From: Paenibacillus_F chitinolyticus_A
GTDB taxonomy: Bacteria > Bacillota > Bacilli > Paenibacillales > NBRC-103111
NCBI RefSeq assembly: GCF_045038035.1
Contig: NZ_CP173427.1
Coordinates: forward strand, 2,790,001 to 2,854,000
Reading direction: 5' to 3'
DNA: 64,000 nt
The notes beneath the pieces are model-generated. The model was not told where the DNA came from, did no database searches, and saw only the letters and a list, made by a program, of their open reading frames with translations. The position numbers and the translations under genes are program-made. Positions 42,392-53,400 of the stretch are shown here, piece by piece. How positions within the stretch are numbered: the stretch's first letter is position 1; every line of letters starts with the position of its first letter.

Positions 42392-43568
42392 CGAAGAGGG
42401 CACAGGGCGGTTTTTATCCTCCCGTGTACGGGATATTCGGCCATCGGGTATTCGCGCTTTTTTTGATCTGAATGCAGCAGGCGGAGATACAATCGCCCTT
42501 GGTGTCGGAGAACCGGATTTCGTTACGCCGGAAAAGGTGCGTGAAGCGTGCATTCAAGCATTGCGTGAAGGGCAGACGAAGTATACCTCAAATGCCGGCT
42601 CGATGGAGCTGCGGGAAGAGCTTTCTGCTTATCTTGCAGACAGCTTCACGCTTTCCTACGATCCCGAGCAGGAAATCATCGTGACCGTGGGTAGCAGCGA
42701 AGCCGTCGATCTGGCTCTGCGAGCAGTAATTAATCCGGGTGATGAGGTGCTTATTCCGGCCCCAAGCTATGTTGCCTATGAACCGATTACCCATCTGCAT
42801 GGCGGTAAAATCATGGAGGTGGCGGCTTCGGTACAGGAGCAGTTCAAGCTGACCCCCCAAGCACTTCAAGCGGCGATTACGCCTCGTTCGAAGGCTTTGA
42901 TGATCAATTATCCCTGTAATCCGACCGGAACAGTTATGACTGAACAGGATTGGCTGCCAATTGTAGAGCTCATCATCCAACATAATTTGGTTGTCATTTC
43001 GGATGAAGTTTATGCCGAGTTGACTTATGGGAGAAAACATGTCAGTATCGCCTCCTTTCCGGGCATGAAGGAGCGCACGATTGTCATCAGCGGTTTTTCC
43101 AAAGCGTTTGCAATGACAGGATGGCGGGTAGGGTATGCTTGCGGCCCGCGCGATTTGATAGCCGGCATGCTTAAAATCCACCAGTACACGGCCATGTGCG
43201 CCCCCACCCTTGCACAGATCGCCGCAATCGAATCCTTGCGTCATGGCATGGCTGCCAAGGATGAGATGATGGCGAACTACAATGAACGCCGTAAGCTGTT
43301 TGTAGCAGGCTTGAATGCAATCGGGCTGACCTGTCACGAGCCTGAGGGGGCTTTCTATGCCTTCCCTTCAATTGCTTCTACTGGCATGTCGTCTAAGCAG
43401 TTCGCTCTTCGGCTGCTGGAGGAAGCGAAGGTGGCGGTCGTGCCGGGACATGTATTCGGATCCGGCGGAGAGGGTTTTATTCGCTGCTCCTATGCAGCCT
43501 CGCTCTTCAATTTGGAGAAGGGGCTGGAGCGGATGGGGAGGTTTATGCGGGCGACGCAGCCGATTTGA
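42384..43568 (+). CDS. Class I/II aminotransferase (AspC/PatA-like)
   Basis: The 394-aa fold-type I PLP enzyme has LGVGEPDFVTPEKV, YPCNPTGTVM, ISDEVYAELTYG, the PLP Lys in SGFSKAFAMTGWRVGY and the Arg in FIRCSYAAS. It resembles aspartate/alanine-type aminotransferases including PatA. In the ddl operon it may supply alanine or a diaminopimelate intermediate for the cell wall (inference). Its ATG lies within the ddl end (8-nt overlap). Confidence 0.9.
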   Translation: MFSEEGTGRFLSSRVRDIRPSGIRAFFDLNAAGGDTIALGVGEPDFVTPEKVREACIQALREGQTKYTSNAGSMELREELSAYLADSFTLSYDPEQEIIVTVGSSEAVDLALRAVINPGDEVLIPAPSYVAYEPITHLHGGKIMEVAASVQEQFKLTPQALQAAITPRSKALMINYPCNPTGTVMTEQDWLPIVELIIQHNLVVISDEVYAELTYGRKHVSIASFPGMKERTIVISGFSKAFAMTGWRVGYACGPRDLIAGMLKIHQYTAMCAPTLAQIAAIESLRHGMAAKDEMMANYNERRKLFVAGLNAIGLTCHEPEGAFYAFPSIASTGMSSKQFALRLLEEAKVAVVPGHVFGSGGEGFIRCSYAASLFNLEKGLERMGRFMRATQPI

Positions 43569-43668
43569 TGACGCTGCACATGGAGTAAGTTTCATTTCCT
43601 TTTTCAATAAAGAGTAAAAAAGGGCACGCTGTCCCGTGACATTGTCCACGCTATTTGGACGTAGCGTT

Positions 43669-43677
43669 CATATACTA
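43669..43677 (+). promoter_or_regulatory. Mother-cell sigma (E/K)-like -10 element
   Basis: CATATACTA matches the CATAnnnTA form of sporulation sigma-K (and sigma-E) -10 boxes, 30 nt before the small surface-type protein. An AC -35 is about 18-19 nt upstream, slightly off optimum. Confidence 0.4.
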
Positions 43678-43706
43678 AGCTAAACGAACCGAGAGGGAGT
43701 GCTTAC

Positions 43707-44072
43707 ATGCCTTTAACCACAGGCATCATTACGAATACGGGAATCAACCCTGCATCGAACCTAGTCATCAACATAGACAACGACAATTCCAGTTTTACAT
43801 CTAACGTTGTTTACCATATCTACGTGTGGAACAGCGTAGTGAGCAAAGCGCTCGTTTATTCGAATTCACTGTTTATCAATGCGAACACCAGCCAAATTCT
43901 TACTTTCAACATCGCAGGCAATACTTCTTACCAGGTTCAATTTCTGGTTACAGGTACGGTGCCGACCGATACAGTCATCACGGTTTTCGGAACGGATTCG
44001 TCCGGAAACGTAATTCAGCATCAAAGAATCCTGCAACAAGAACTCACTCAAATCGGGCAGCTCAGCCCTTAA
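43707..44072 (+). CDS. Small beta-rich protein, possibly spore- or surface-associated
   Basis: The 121-aa protein is rich in Asn, Ser, Thr and Val with strands such as NVVYHIYVWN and TSYQVQFLVTG. It has no signal peptide and few charges. I do not recognise the family; the composition resembles C-terminal beta domains of exosporium or filament proteins. GAGAGGG precedes ATG 43707. The beta-propeller gene follows 45 nt later, probably in the same unit, and a sporulation-type -10 lies upstream. Confidence 0.7.
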   Translation: MPLTTGIITNTGINPASNLVINIDNDNSSFTSNVVYHIYVWNSVVSKALVYSNSLFINANTSQILTFNIAGNTSYQVQFLVTGTVPTDTVITVFGTDSSGNVIQHQRILQQELTQIGQLSP

Positions 44073-44117
44073 TTGGGGATAACCGTCGTTATCCTGATAA
44101 AGAGAGGAGGAGGACCT

Positions 44118-45335
44118 GTGGCGAATATACAAATTTCGCCGAGTGCCAGCATTCAGTTTGAACCAAGCATCGCGGTGAACTGGCTAAATCCTTCTGTTAT
44201 GGTGGTTGTAGCTGTAGATTTTAGCACAGGATCGCCGAATATCGGCCTTTATAAGTCCATTGACGCGGGCGCAACATGGAGTACGACGCTCCTCCCGTTA
44301 CCGACGGGGTTCGTGGGCATAGAATCGCCTCATATCGATTATCTTTTTCCGAATTCTTTTGTTGTGCTGGCACATGCCTTTGATGAGAACGGCCTCAGCG
44401 GTACGATAGTAAGCTATACCTCCAACGATAATGCATCCTCGTTTGGACCGCCTGTGGTTGTCAACCAGGGGTATGGACAGTTTATCAATGACGATCAAGT
44501 CGTAGTTACCACCGATAAAGCCGGATCCAGCCCGTTTTTTGGATCTATTTATACGGGTTATACCCACGATTACAACACGGAGTTCACACCGGGAAATACC
44601 ATATTCTTCAATCGTTCCAAAGACGGCGGAAACACGTACTCGGACCCGACGCTTCTCTCTTCAGTCACCGAATTCGAGGAGTTTCCCGGTATCGCGATCA
44701 CATTAAATGGAATTCTCATCGTGGGATGGATAACCCAGCCTCCCGGCGTAAGCAATTTTAATATCCGTACTTCACAGGATGGCGGAACCACATTTGATGG
44801 GGAAACCGTGGTTACATCGGTCGTTGTTGTACCTTCGCCATTACCCGGCTATCAATTCAGGTGCCTGACGTATCCCTCCTTGTCGGGAGACATCTCAAAC
44901 GTACCGTCTACGCGGGGAAACGTCTACGCCGTATGGCAAGACTATAGACAAGGCTATTCCGATATCTACCTTTCCATCTCCACAAACTTTGGTGTAAATT
45001 GGGGAACGCCAATGCCGATAGCAGACAGTCCGGTCGGATCCCAGAACTTTTTCCCGGCTATCACGGTTTCCCCTTCGGACGGAGCGGTGTTTGTTTCCTA
45101 TTACACCAATCGGGTCAACCCGCCTAATCTTGACGTTTTTCTCGCTACATCCAGGGATGGCGGATTAACGTTTGTAAACACTCGCCTGACGACGACTTCG
45201 TTTAGTGTTGCGGGTCTTCCTGTGATCGGGGACTACATCGGCAATGCGATTGTCCCTCAGACAGACCGTCTTGTCACCGTTTGGACGGACACACGGACAG
45301 GAGTTGAAAACATCTGGTTTGGAGATAATCAATAA
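44118..45335 (+). CDS. Asp-box (BNR) beta-propeller protein, sialidase-like
   Basis: The 405-aa protein has five Asp-box repeats: SIDAGATW, SKDGGNTY, SQDGGTTF, STNFGVNW and SRDGGLTF, spaced as in six-bladed sialidase-type propellers. The N-terminal Arg triad of true sialidases cannot be assigned, so enzyme activity is open. There is no signal peptide. GTG 44118 has GGAGGAGGA directly upstream and is preferred over the longer frame at 44073. Confidence 0.82.
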   Translation: MANIQISPSASIQFEPSIAVNWLNPSVMVVVAVDFSTGSPNIGLYKSIDAGATWSTTLLPLPTGFVGIESPHIDYLFPNSFVVLAHAFDENGLSGTIVSYTSNDNASSFGPPVVVNQGYGQFINDDQVVVTTDKAGSSPFFGSIYTGYTHDYNTEFTPGNTIFFNRSKDGGNTYSDPTLLSSVTEFEEFPGIAITLNGILIVGWITQPPGVSNFNIRTSQDGGTTFDGETVVTSVVVVPSPLPGYQFRCLTYPSLSGDISNVPSTRGNVYAVWQDYRQGYSDIYLSISTNFGVNWGTPMPIADSPVGSQNFFPAITVSPSDGAVFVSYYTNRVNPPNLDVFLATSRDGGLTFVNTRLTTTSFSVAGLPVIGDYIGNAIVPQTDRLVTVWTDTRTGVENIWFGDNQ

Positions 45336-45413
45336 ACTTATGCCGAACCTGAAAAAAAACATACGCATACGCACAATCTAAAATCAAAATTTGCCGTACC
45401 GGGCTGACTTCGC

Positions 45414-47201
45414 TTAAGAATTTGTTTGAGCAGTTGTGTGGGGAGCAGCGAAGTGTTTTTTAACGGGATATAATCGCTTTTGTTGACGCTGACCGGCCAG
45501 CAGATTCATCATCCGCTGTTGAATTGTTCTCGTTTGTTCCGTTGCATATGCGGGATGAGCCAGGTTGCATGTTTCCATCGGATCAAGGGTTATGTTATAC
45601 AGTTCATACTCGTCTGGAACTGGTCGGGTTTTGACTTGGGTGACCCAGAGCGCATCCGGGGTGCCGGAAGCAGCCCCTTTAGCGGGGTGGAGCGTTACGT
45701 CTTGTACGCCCGGCTGGCTCCAGAATTGAGCATCATCGAAGTAGCGGGAGAACTTCCATACTTCTTTCTTTCCGTTTCTATAGAACGGTGTGATGACAGT
45801 CTCGATGTGGGTAGGCTGAATAACGGATGAATAGGGCACCCCCAATGGACTGATCTGATGCTGGCCCCGGGTAACATCGTCATCCGTCATGAAATAAACC
45901 GGCTGATCGTCGATTGCGGACAAGCCCCCTCCGGAGAGATAGGGACTGAGGTCGCGCCCGGCAAAAGGATGAACTTCGCTGAATGTGTTTCGCAAGGTGT
46001 TCTGAATCTCTTCGATATTCACATTCGCTAGTCCAAGCATAGTAGGCAGAAGATCAACATGGCTTGTAGGAGTACGGAAGCTTGCATGCTGCGGAAATAA
46101 ATGTTTATTGTGAATGAGGAAGGGAACATGCAGAATCTCCTCGTAGGCGCAATAAAATTTTTGATGAAGACGGCCCTGAGCGCCAAGCATTTCTCCGTGA
46201 TCCGATGTAAAGATAACAATCGTTTGGTCATAGAAAGAAGAGCGGGTGAGGGCATCGAACACCTTAAGCATTTGCCGGTCGGCATTTTTTTGCAGTTGGT
46301 AGTAGAGTTTGCGATAGAACGACTGATCTATAATAGGCTGTAAAGCTTTTGGATACAGATTCCGGTAGCTGGCCTGACAGCGCGGTTTGGTAAAAAGCGA
46401 TTCGTTTAAAGTTGGAGGAGGAGCGACCTCCGGCATAGATTCCACTTCAAATTTAAACTGGGGCAAACGTTCAGTAATAGCGCCGTACAAAACTATATCG
46501 TGCGGATTCACAAAGGAAGCTACGAGCAGCCAAGGTTCCGCAAGATTGTCTTGACGGTTCAATCGGTTCAGGCCCTCTATGAGTTCGACCGCTTCCGCCG
46601 CGTAAATCTCGTCTCTGCCGCTTAGTCCGATTCCGGCCGATGAGGCCGAATTACGCGGGTTTCTTCCGTGAGGTTCTGGTCCGATCCACGTGGAAAAGCC
46701 GAAATCGTTCAAGCGGTCGGCGTTCAAATATAGAGCTTCAAGGCTTTTGTCCGGTACACCTGTCACAGGATCGTAGCTTGGAAGGCTGGTGTGAGTACCA
46801 GGTATGGTAATATCTTCATGGGATATATGCCATTTCCCTTTATAAAACGTCCGGTATCCGGCTGCGCGAAAATAATCTCCCATCGTAGGTACGGTGTTTC
46901 TATCCAGCCAAAACATATCCGAGTCAAAAGCTTCTTTCGCGATTTCCGTTGTCTGCGTGACGCCATGAAGAGAAGGATAATGACCCGTCATTAAGGTGGC
47001 ACGGCTGGGGGAACACGCTGCGCTCCCTATATAATGTCTGTGAAATTCCAATCCATGAGACTTCAAAAGATTTTGAGCCACAAGATTCTGTTCACGCCAT
47101 TCTTTGATTTCCACGTTTTCGTAAACAGGCGGGTACCGTTCTTCATCGACCAGGAACACTAAAAAATTAGGCCTTTTTATATGTCGGTTAATGGGAATCA
47201 C
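45414..47201 (-). CDS. Type I sulfatase (formylglycine-dependent)
   Basis: The 595-aa alkaline-phosphatase-fold sulfatase has the formylglycine motif CSPSRATLMTG (Cys63), which must be converted by a maturase. GKWHISH and FTSDHGEMLG supply metal and His residues. The start VDEERY region provides metal ligands. There is no signal peptide, so it is probably cytoplasmic or spore-enclosed. The start is GTG 47201 with AGGAT adjacent, which is suboptimal. No sulfatase-maturase gene is in the window. The substrate is an unknown sulfate ester; choline-sulfatase-like length. Confidence 0.88.
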   Translation of the reverse strand: MIPINRHIKRPNFLVFLVDEERYPPVYENVEIKEWREQNLVAQNLLKSHGLEFHRHYIGSAACSPSRATLMTGHYPSLHGVTQTTEIAKEAFDSDMFWLDRNTVPTMGDYFRAAGYRTFYKGKWHISHEDITIPGTHTSLPSYDPVTGVPDKSLEALYLNADRLNDFGFSTWIGPEPHGRNPRNSASSAGIGLSGRDEIYAAEAVELIEGLNRLNRQDNLAEPWLLVASFVNPHDIVLYGAITERLPQFKFEVESMPEVAPPPTLNESLFTKPRCQASYRNLYPKALQPIIDQSFYRKLYYQLQKNADRQMLKVFDALTRSSFYDQTIVIFTSDHGEMLGAQGRLHQKFYCAYEEILHVPFLIHNKHLFPQHASFRTPTSHVDLLPTMLGLANVNIEEIQNTLRNTFSEVHPFAGRDLSPYLSGGGLSAIDDQPVYFMTDDDVTRGQHQISPLGVPYSSVIQPTHIETVITPFYRNGKKEVWKFSRYFDDAQFWSQPGVQDVTLHPAKGAASGTPDALWVTQVKTRPVPDEYELYNITLDPMETCNLAHPAYATEQTRTIQQRMMNLLAGQRQQKRLYPVKKHFAAPHTTAQTNS

Positions 47202-47352
47202 ATCCTAGAAAATCTTCTTACCCTAAATTATGTGATCCGGCGTGAAAAAAGTATAACCTGACGGCAGGACTTCAGAAGTGGGATACTCGTTTAAATTAAA
47301 TGAACACGAAGCCATATACGGTTACCTCCGATACAGCCGTACGGCTGATTGC

Positions 47353-47386
47353 AAAAAAAACACCCTGACCACTAGTGGAGGGTGTT
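47353..47386 (-). terminator. Intrinsic terminator of the giant DUF11 gene
   Basis: On the minus strand AACACCCT / AGGGTGTT with a 12-nt loop, then a run of T. It lies about 110 nt after the giant gene's stop. The rest of 47202-47493 shows no gene. Confidence 0.8.
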
Positions 47387-47493
47387 AAAGCGAATCAATG
47401 GAAGCAGCGGTTTTCAGGTTGCCTCATCTAGGTAAGAACGATTTTGAATTCGATCAGGCAGAACTTTCCGCGGTCTTTCCGTGCGGTGTTCAG

Positions 47494-50400
47494 TTACTCT
47501 TCGTGATGAACGATCCGAACGGTAACCGGATTGGACTGCTGGCTGCCGGAAATAAGGCGGCCATCCGGGAGCCTGACAGAGAACCCTACAGGCAGCCGGA
47601 GTGAAATCAACCCATACGTAGCGGGAAGTATGGCGACAGCGAACTGAACGTTTATGCTCTCGCCTTCCTGAAGCTCTCCGAGCGGGATTCCCGCGGTTAT
47701 GTCCGCGTTAGGTGCGGCCATGCCGTTAATCCGAACGCTTCCGGGTACGAAAGCGAGACCGGCGGGGAGGTCATTTTGCGTAAAGATTTCAACGATTGGC
47801 GCGCGGCTTGTATTCGTAATGACGGCCGTATAGGTCAGTACATCTCCAGGGGCCGCTTCATGGCTGTCAACATTCAAATCGATCGACGCAGCCGGTGCAA
47901 AAACGGGCAGGACGACTTCATTGGATGCGGATGCGCCGGTATAAACGGCTGTTTCGTCCGGCAGCCGGTACGTAAACGTTGCCGTAGCCCGGTTCCGGAG
48001 AAGACCCTCCGCCGGAAGCGACGTTATCGTTAAACGGAAAGCTGCTGTTACGGCAGTGCCGGGAGCCAGAAGTCCGATGGCCAGGTCGGACGGGTCAGCC
48101 GCTGGACGAGGCTCTCCGTTAACGGTCACGGAATCCGGGAGGTAGGCCGAGTCTGGCGGAAGCAGATCTTGCAGGATAACATCCGCTGCAAGTGTTCCGC
48201 TGTTCCGAATCGCCACGGTGTATTCAACGACATCTCCCAGGATGCGGATGCCGGGCGATGCCGATTTTTCCGCAACGATCACTGGGGATTGCACGCTTAT
48301 GCCGATGAGATTGGATGCAACCACGTCCGAGTAGGTTTTACCGTCCGGAAGAACATACGTGCTTTCAATCCGAGCCTGGTTTTCGATTTGGCCGGAATCG
48401 GGCTGCTCCGTTACCGTCACCATGTAGGATACACTCGCTGAACCGCCGGGTCCGAGTGAGGGCAGGGATAGCCCTGCGGAGAGATTGGCCCCGGGCTGAA
48501 GTTGCCCGTCGATACGGATACTGTCCGCATCGAGCTGCGTCCCCGCCGGCAGCCGGTCGGTCAAGACGAGCGAGTTCACGGCAATCGTTCCGGTATTCGT
48601 CACCACCACGTTATAAGCGATTTCGGAGCCGATCGTGGCAATGGTCTGGACTGAACTTTTCACGGCTTCGATCCCGTACTCGTAGACGAATACGGCGTCC
48701 GAACTGGCGGATACCGTGTAGGAATTGTCCGCATACGTGAAGCTTGCCGATGCCGTATTGACGAGCTGGGCCGATGCCGGAACGGAGGTGACTTCCACCT
48801 GGAATCCGATCAGGACTTTGCTCTGTGGCGGAACGGCCCCCAAGGCAATTCCGGCTTGTGGCCGGGCATCCGGAAGAGCAGTGCCGTCGACCGTTACACT
48901 TCCCGGCACGAAAGACGTTCCCTCCGGCAGGAGATCCGTGACGATCATATCGGCAGCAGGGGCCTGCCCTCCGTTCGTCACGGCTATGCCGAACGCAAGA
49001 ACATCGCCGATTGCGGCAGCCTCTACGGTGCTGTTTTTGAGCAGGCTGACGGAGTGCGGCGTGACAGGGATCACAACCGGTTCCGAAGCGGAGCTGCCTT
49101 CATGCGTGCGGCCGTCCGGCGTCTGGAACGAGAAGGCGGATAGCGCCTGGTTTACGACAATGCCTTCCGGAGGCATCGCGGTAACCCGCACAAGGAAGGA
49201 GACTGACGCCGACGCCCCCGGAGCAATGGTGCCGACCGTGATTCCCGCGGCGGGATCGGCACCGGGAATCACGGTGCCGTTGACGGTGACGCTGTCCGGC
49301 ACAAGAACCGTTTTCGGCGGCAGTACATCCGTGATCGTGGTAAATGCACCGGTGGATCCGGTGTTCGCCACTGTAATCGTATAGAGCACGGTATCCCCGG
49401 CCGCCACGCTGTCTGTGTCGCCCGTCTTCTGAACCGTCAGAACCGGCTGAAGAACAGGAACGGTAACGGAATTGGATACAATGGACTCGGATTCGGCGCC
49501 GCTGACGAAAGTAACGACAGCCTGATTCGTAAGCTCCGGAGGAGACGGAAGCGATACGACGGATGCCTGGAAGGAAACGGAGGCCGAGGCTCCGGATGCC
49601 AGCTGCCCGATAGCGATGCCCGTATTGGGATCGGCATCGGGCAAGGCAACACCGTCCACGGTTACACTGCCTTTCACGAAAGCGGAACCCTGCGGAAGCG
49701 GATCTGTGAGCAAGACTTCCCGGATAAGATCGGCATCCTTGTTCGTTACGGTGATCGTATACCGGATGGTATCGCCGAGAATGGAGCTTCGCAGATCAGT
49801 CTCCTTGACTGCTGTGACAGGAACACTAGATACCGAAACAATGACCGTGTTCGATGCGCCCGATCCCGTATTCGTCCTTCCGTCCGGAGAAACGAAAGTA
49901 AACTGCGCCGATGCTTGATCGATAAGCAGGGGAGGAGCCGGAACGGCCGTAACGAGCACCTGAAAGGTAACGGCAGCGGACCCGCCGGGGGCAATGGATC
50001 CCGTAGGTATGCCCGTAACAGGATCGGTTCCGGGCAAGGGGATCCCGTTCAGCGTGACACTGTTCGGCACGAAGGAAGATCCCGGTGGAATGGGATCGGT
50101 TACCGATGCGCTCGCCGCAAGATTGCCCGTATTCGTGAGGACAATCGTATAAGTGACGGTGTCTCCCACGGTTGCGTTGTCCGAACTGCCCGATTTGGCG
50201 ACGGTTAGGATAGGCTGGAAGATCGGCACGACAACGGGATTCGATACCGATGAGAACGTAAAGGCCCCGCTCGTAAACGCGACGGACGCCTGGTTATACA
50301 GTTGGGGAGGCGTCGGCAGAGACTGGACGGTGACTTGGAAAGTAACCACTGTCGTGGAGCCTGACGCAAGGGTGCCCAAAGGAATACCGGTAACCGGACT

Positions 50401-53400
50401 CGTTCCGGGCCTGGTTGTGCCTCCTACCGTGACGCTACCCGGCAGGAAAACGGAGCCGGCCGGGATCGGATCGGTCACGACCGTATCGGTCACGGCTTCT
50501 ATTCCGTTGTTCGTGACGGCGATAGAGTAAGTGACGATATCCCCGAATATGGCATCGGCCGCAGTCGTTCCCTTTACGACGGATACGTTCGGAGCCGATA
50601 CCGGAACGGACAAGGTGTTGGAAACGGCGGAGCCGTTTACGGTGCGTCCGTCCGGGGGCAGGAAAGTAAAATCGGCGGTTGCCTGATCCGTCAACTGCTG
50701 CGGGTTGGGAACCGATGTAACGAGAACTTGGAACATGACGGAAGCCGTACTTCCCGGGAGAACACTTCCGGCGATTATACCGGAGACGGGTGAAGCGCCC
50801 GGTACGGGAATTCCGTTTACGCTGACGCTGTTTTCAATAAACTGCGATCCTGAGGGAATAGGATCCGATACGACGAGGGCGGCGGCGATATTTCCGTTGT
50901 TGGTTGTCTGTATCGAATAAGTCAGAGTGTCTCCGACGGTCACATTGGAGAAATTTGCACTTTTGACGAGTTGAAGGATCGGCTGATAGAGCGGTACGGT
51001 AACCGGGTCGGAGTAAGAAGTGCCGGAGAAAACTCCCGATGTGAAGCTTACGGCAGCCTGGTTGGACAGAACGGGCGGAGACGGGAGCGATGTAACCGTA
51101 ACCTGGAAGGTGACGGTGGCAGTTGCCCCCGCTGCGATCGTTCCGGCATTGATACCCGCGTCGGGCCGGGCCAATGGAAGAGGCACACCGCCAAGCGTTA
51201 CGCTGCCCGGAACGAAAACGGAGCCGGTCGGAATCGGATCGGTTACGATAACACCGGTCACCGCTTCGATCCCGCTGTTCGCCGCCGTGATGGTATACGT
51301 CACCGTATCTCCGAATACGGCGTCCGCCGCGCTGGCGCTCTTGGCCACGGTCACGTTCGGAGCCGATACCGGGATGCTGACGGTGTTGGAAAGAGCAGTA
51401 CCGCTCAGCGTCCTTCCGTCGGGCGGCTGGAAGGTGAACGCGGCGGTTGCCTGGTCGACAAGTGCCGGCGGAGACGGGACGGAAGTAACGACAACCTGGA
51501 AAGTCACTCCCGCCGTGCCTGCAGGCGGGATCGGACCGACTGCGATCCCGACGGTCGGGTCGGCTCCGGGGATTGGCTGTCCGTTCACGGTCACGCTGTT
51601 GGCTATAAATGTCGAGCCGGCGGGAATCGGATCCGAAATCGTCGTTACCGCTGCGATATCGCCGGAATTGACCGCGAGGATCGTGTAGACGATTGTATCT
51701 CCCACCGTGGCATTGGCGGTGTTGGCGCTTTTGGTAATGCTGAGTATCGGCTGGTACACGCTGATGACTACCGGGTCCGAGAGAGAACTGCCGGAAAAAG
51801 CTCCGGATGTGTAGCTGACCCGCGCCTGATTGGACAAGACGGGGGGAGACGGCAGGGAAGTGACGGTGACTTGAAAAGAAACCGTCGCTACGGCGCCGGG
51901 GGCTACAGATCCGACTGCGATACCGGCAGCCGGGTCAGCGCCGGGCTTAACGACCCCGTTCACGGTCACGCTCCCGGGGACCAAAACGGAACCGGTTGGA
52001 ATGGGATCTGTCACGACCACGTTAGTCACGCCGGAGATACCGGCGTTGGAAGCGGTAATCGTATAGGTGATCGTATCGCCTACTGCCGCATCCGTGGAAC
52101 CGGCCGTTTTGGAGACCAAGATATCGGGGGCCGATACAGGAATGGAGACTACGTTGGAGACGGCGGATTCCTGGATAATACGTCCGTCCGGCGGAACGAA
52201 AGTAAAGCTGGCGGAAGCCTGGTTGACGAGCGAAGCCGGTACCGGAACAGAAGTGACAATTACCTGGAAGGTGACTAGAGTGGAACTTCCGGGCGCAATG
52301 GACCCGACTGCAATTCCCGTGGACGGATCGGACCCAGGGTACGATGTGCCGTTCACGGTGACACTGTTCACAAAGAAGGCGGAGCCGGCCGGAATCGGGT
52401 CCGTGATCGTGGCGGCAGCGCCGATATTGCCGGAATTGGTTACCAGAATCGAATAGGTGATCGTGTCGCCTACGGTTGCGTTGGTTGAATTTCCGCTTTT
52501 GGCCAAGGTGATAAGAGGCTGATACACGGGAATGGAGAGCGGCGCGGAGACCGAAGATCCTGTAAAAGCGCCGGAAGTATAGCTGACCGTAGCCTGATCC
52601 AGGAGCTGGGCCGGAGAAGGCAAAGAAGTGACCGTCGCTTGGAAACGGAGAACGGCCGAAGCGCCTGGCGCGATAATTCCGGAAGGAATGCCTGCAGCCG
52701 GATTACCCGCGGTAACAGGCAGTCCGTTCAGGGTTACACTGCCCGGGACAAGAACCGAGCCGGCCGGGATAGGATCGGAAATAACGACGTTGGCCACATT
52801 TTCAATGCCGCTGTTCGTGGCGGTGATGGTGTAGGCGATGGTATCGCCGACGACGGCATCCGTGGAACCGGCGGTTTTCGTAACCGTCACGTTCGGCGCG
52901 GATACAGGAATCGTAACGGGATTCGAATTGACAGATTCGCTGATGGTGCGTCCGTCCGGAGGCTGGAACGTAAACGCGACCGCGGCCTGATCGTTCAGTC
53001 TTGAAGACGGCGGGACGGAAACGACAACGGTTTCGAACGAAACCGATATGGTCGCTCCAGGCGGAAGCGAGCCTGCCGCAATGCCTGTCGTGGGATCCGC
53101 TCCGGGGAGAGGCAGTCCGTTCACAAGCACACTGTTAGCCAGAAAAGTGGAGCCCGGAGGGATCGGATCGGTTACGATGAGGCTGGCGGCAATATTTCCG
53201 CTGTTCGTTACCGCAATCGTATAAGCGATCGTATCGCCAACCGTAGCGTTGGAGAAATTAGCCGTTTTGACGGCCGCTAGAATCGGCTGATAAACAGGCA
53301 CAAGCACGGTTTCCGACGTGCTGGACCCGGTAAAAGCGCCCGAAGTGAAGGAGACGATGGCTCTGTTGGACAGGACGGGCGGAGAAGGCAGCGACGTTAC

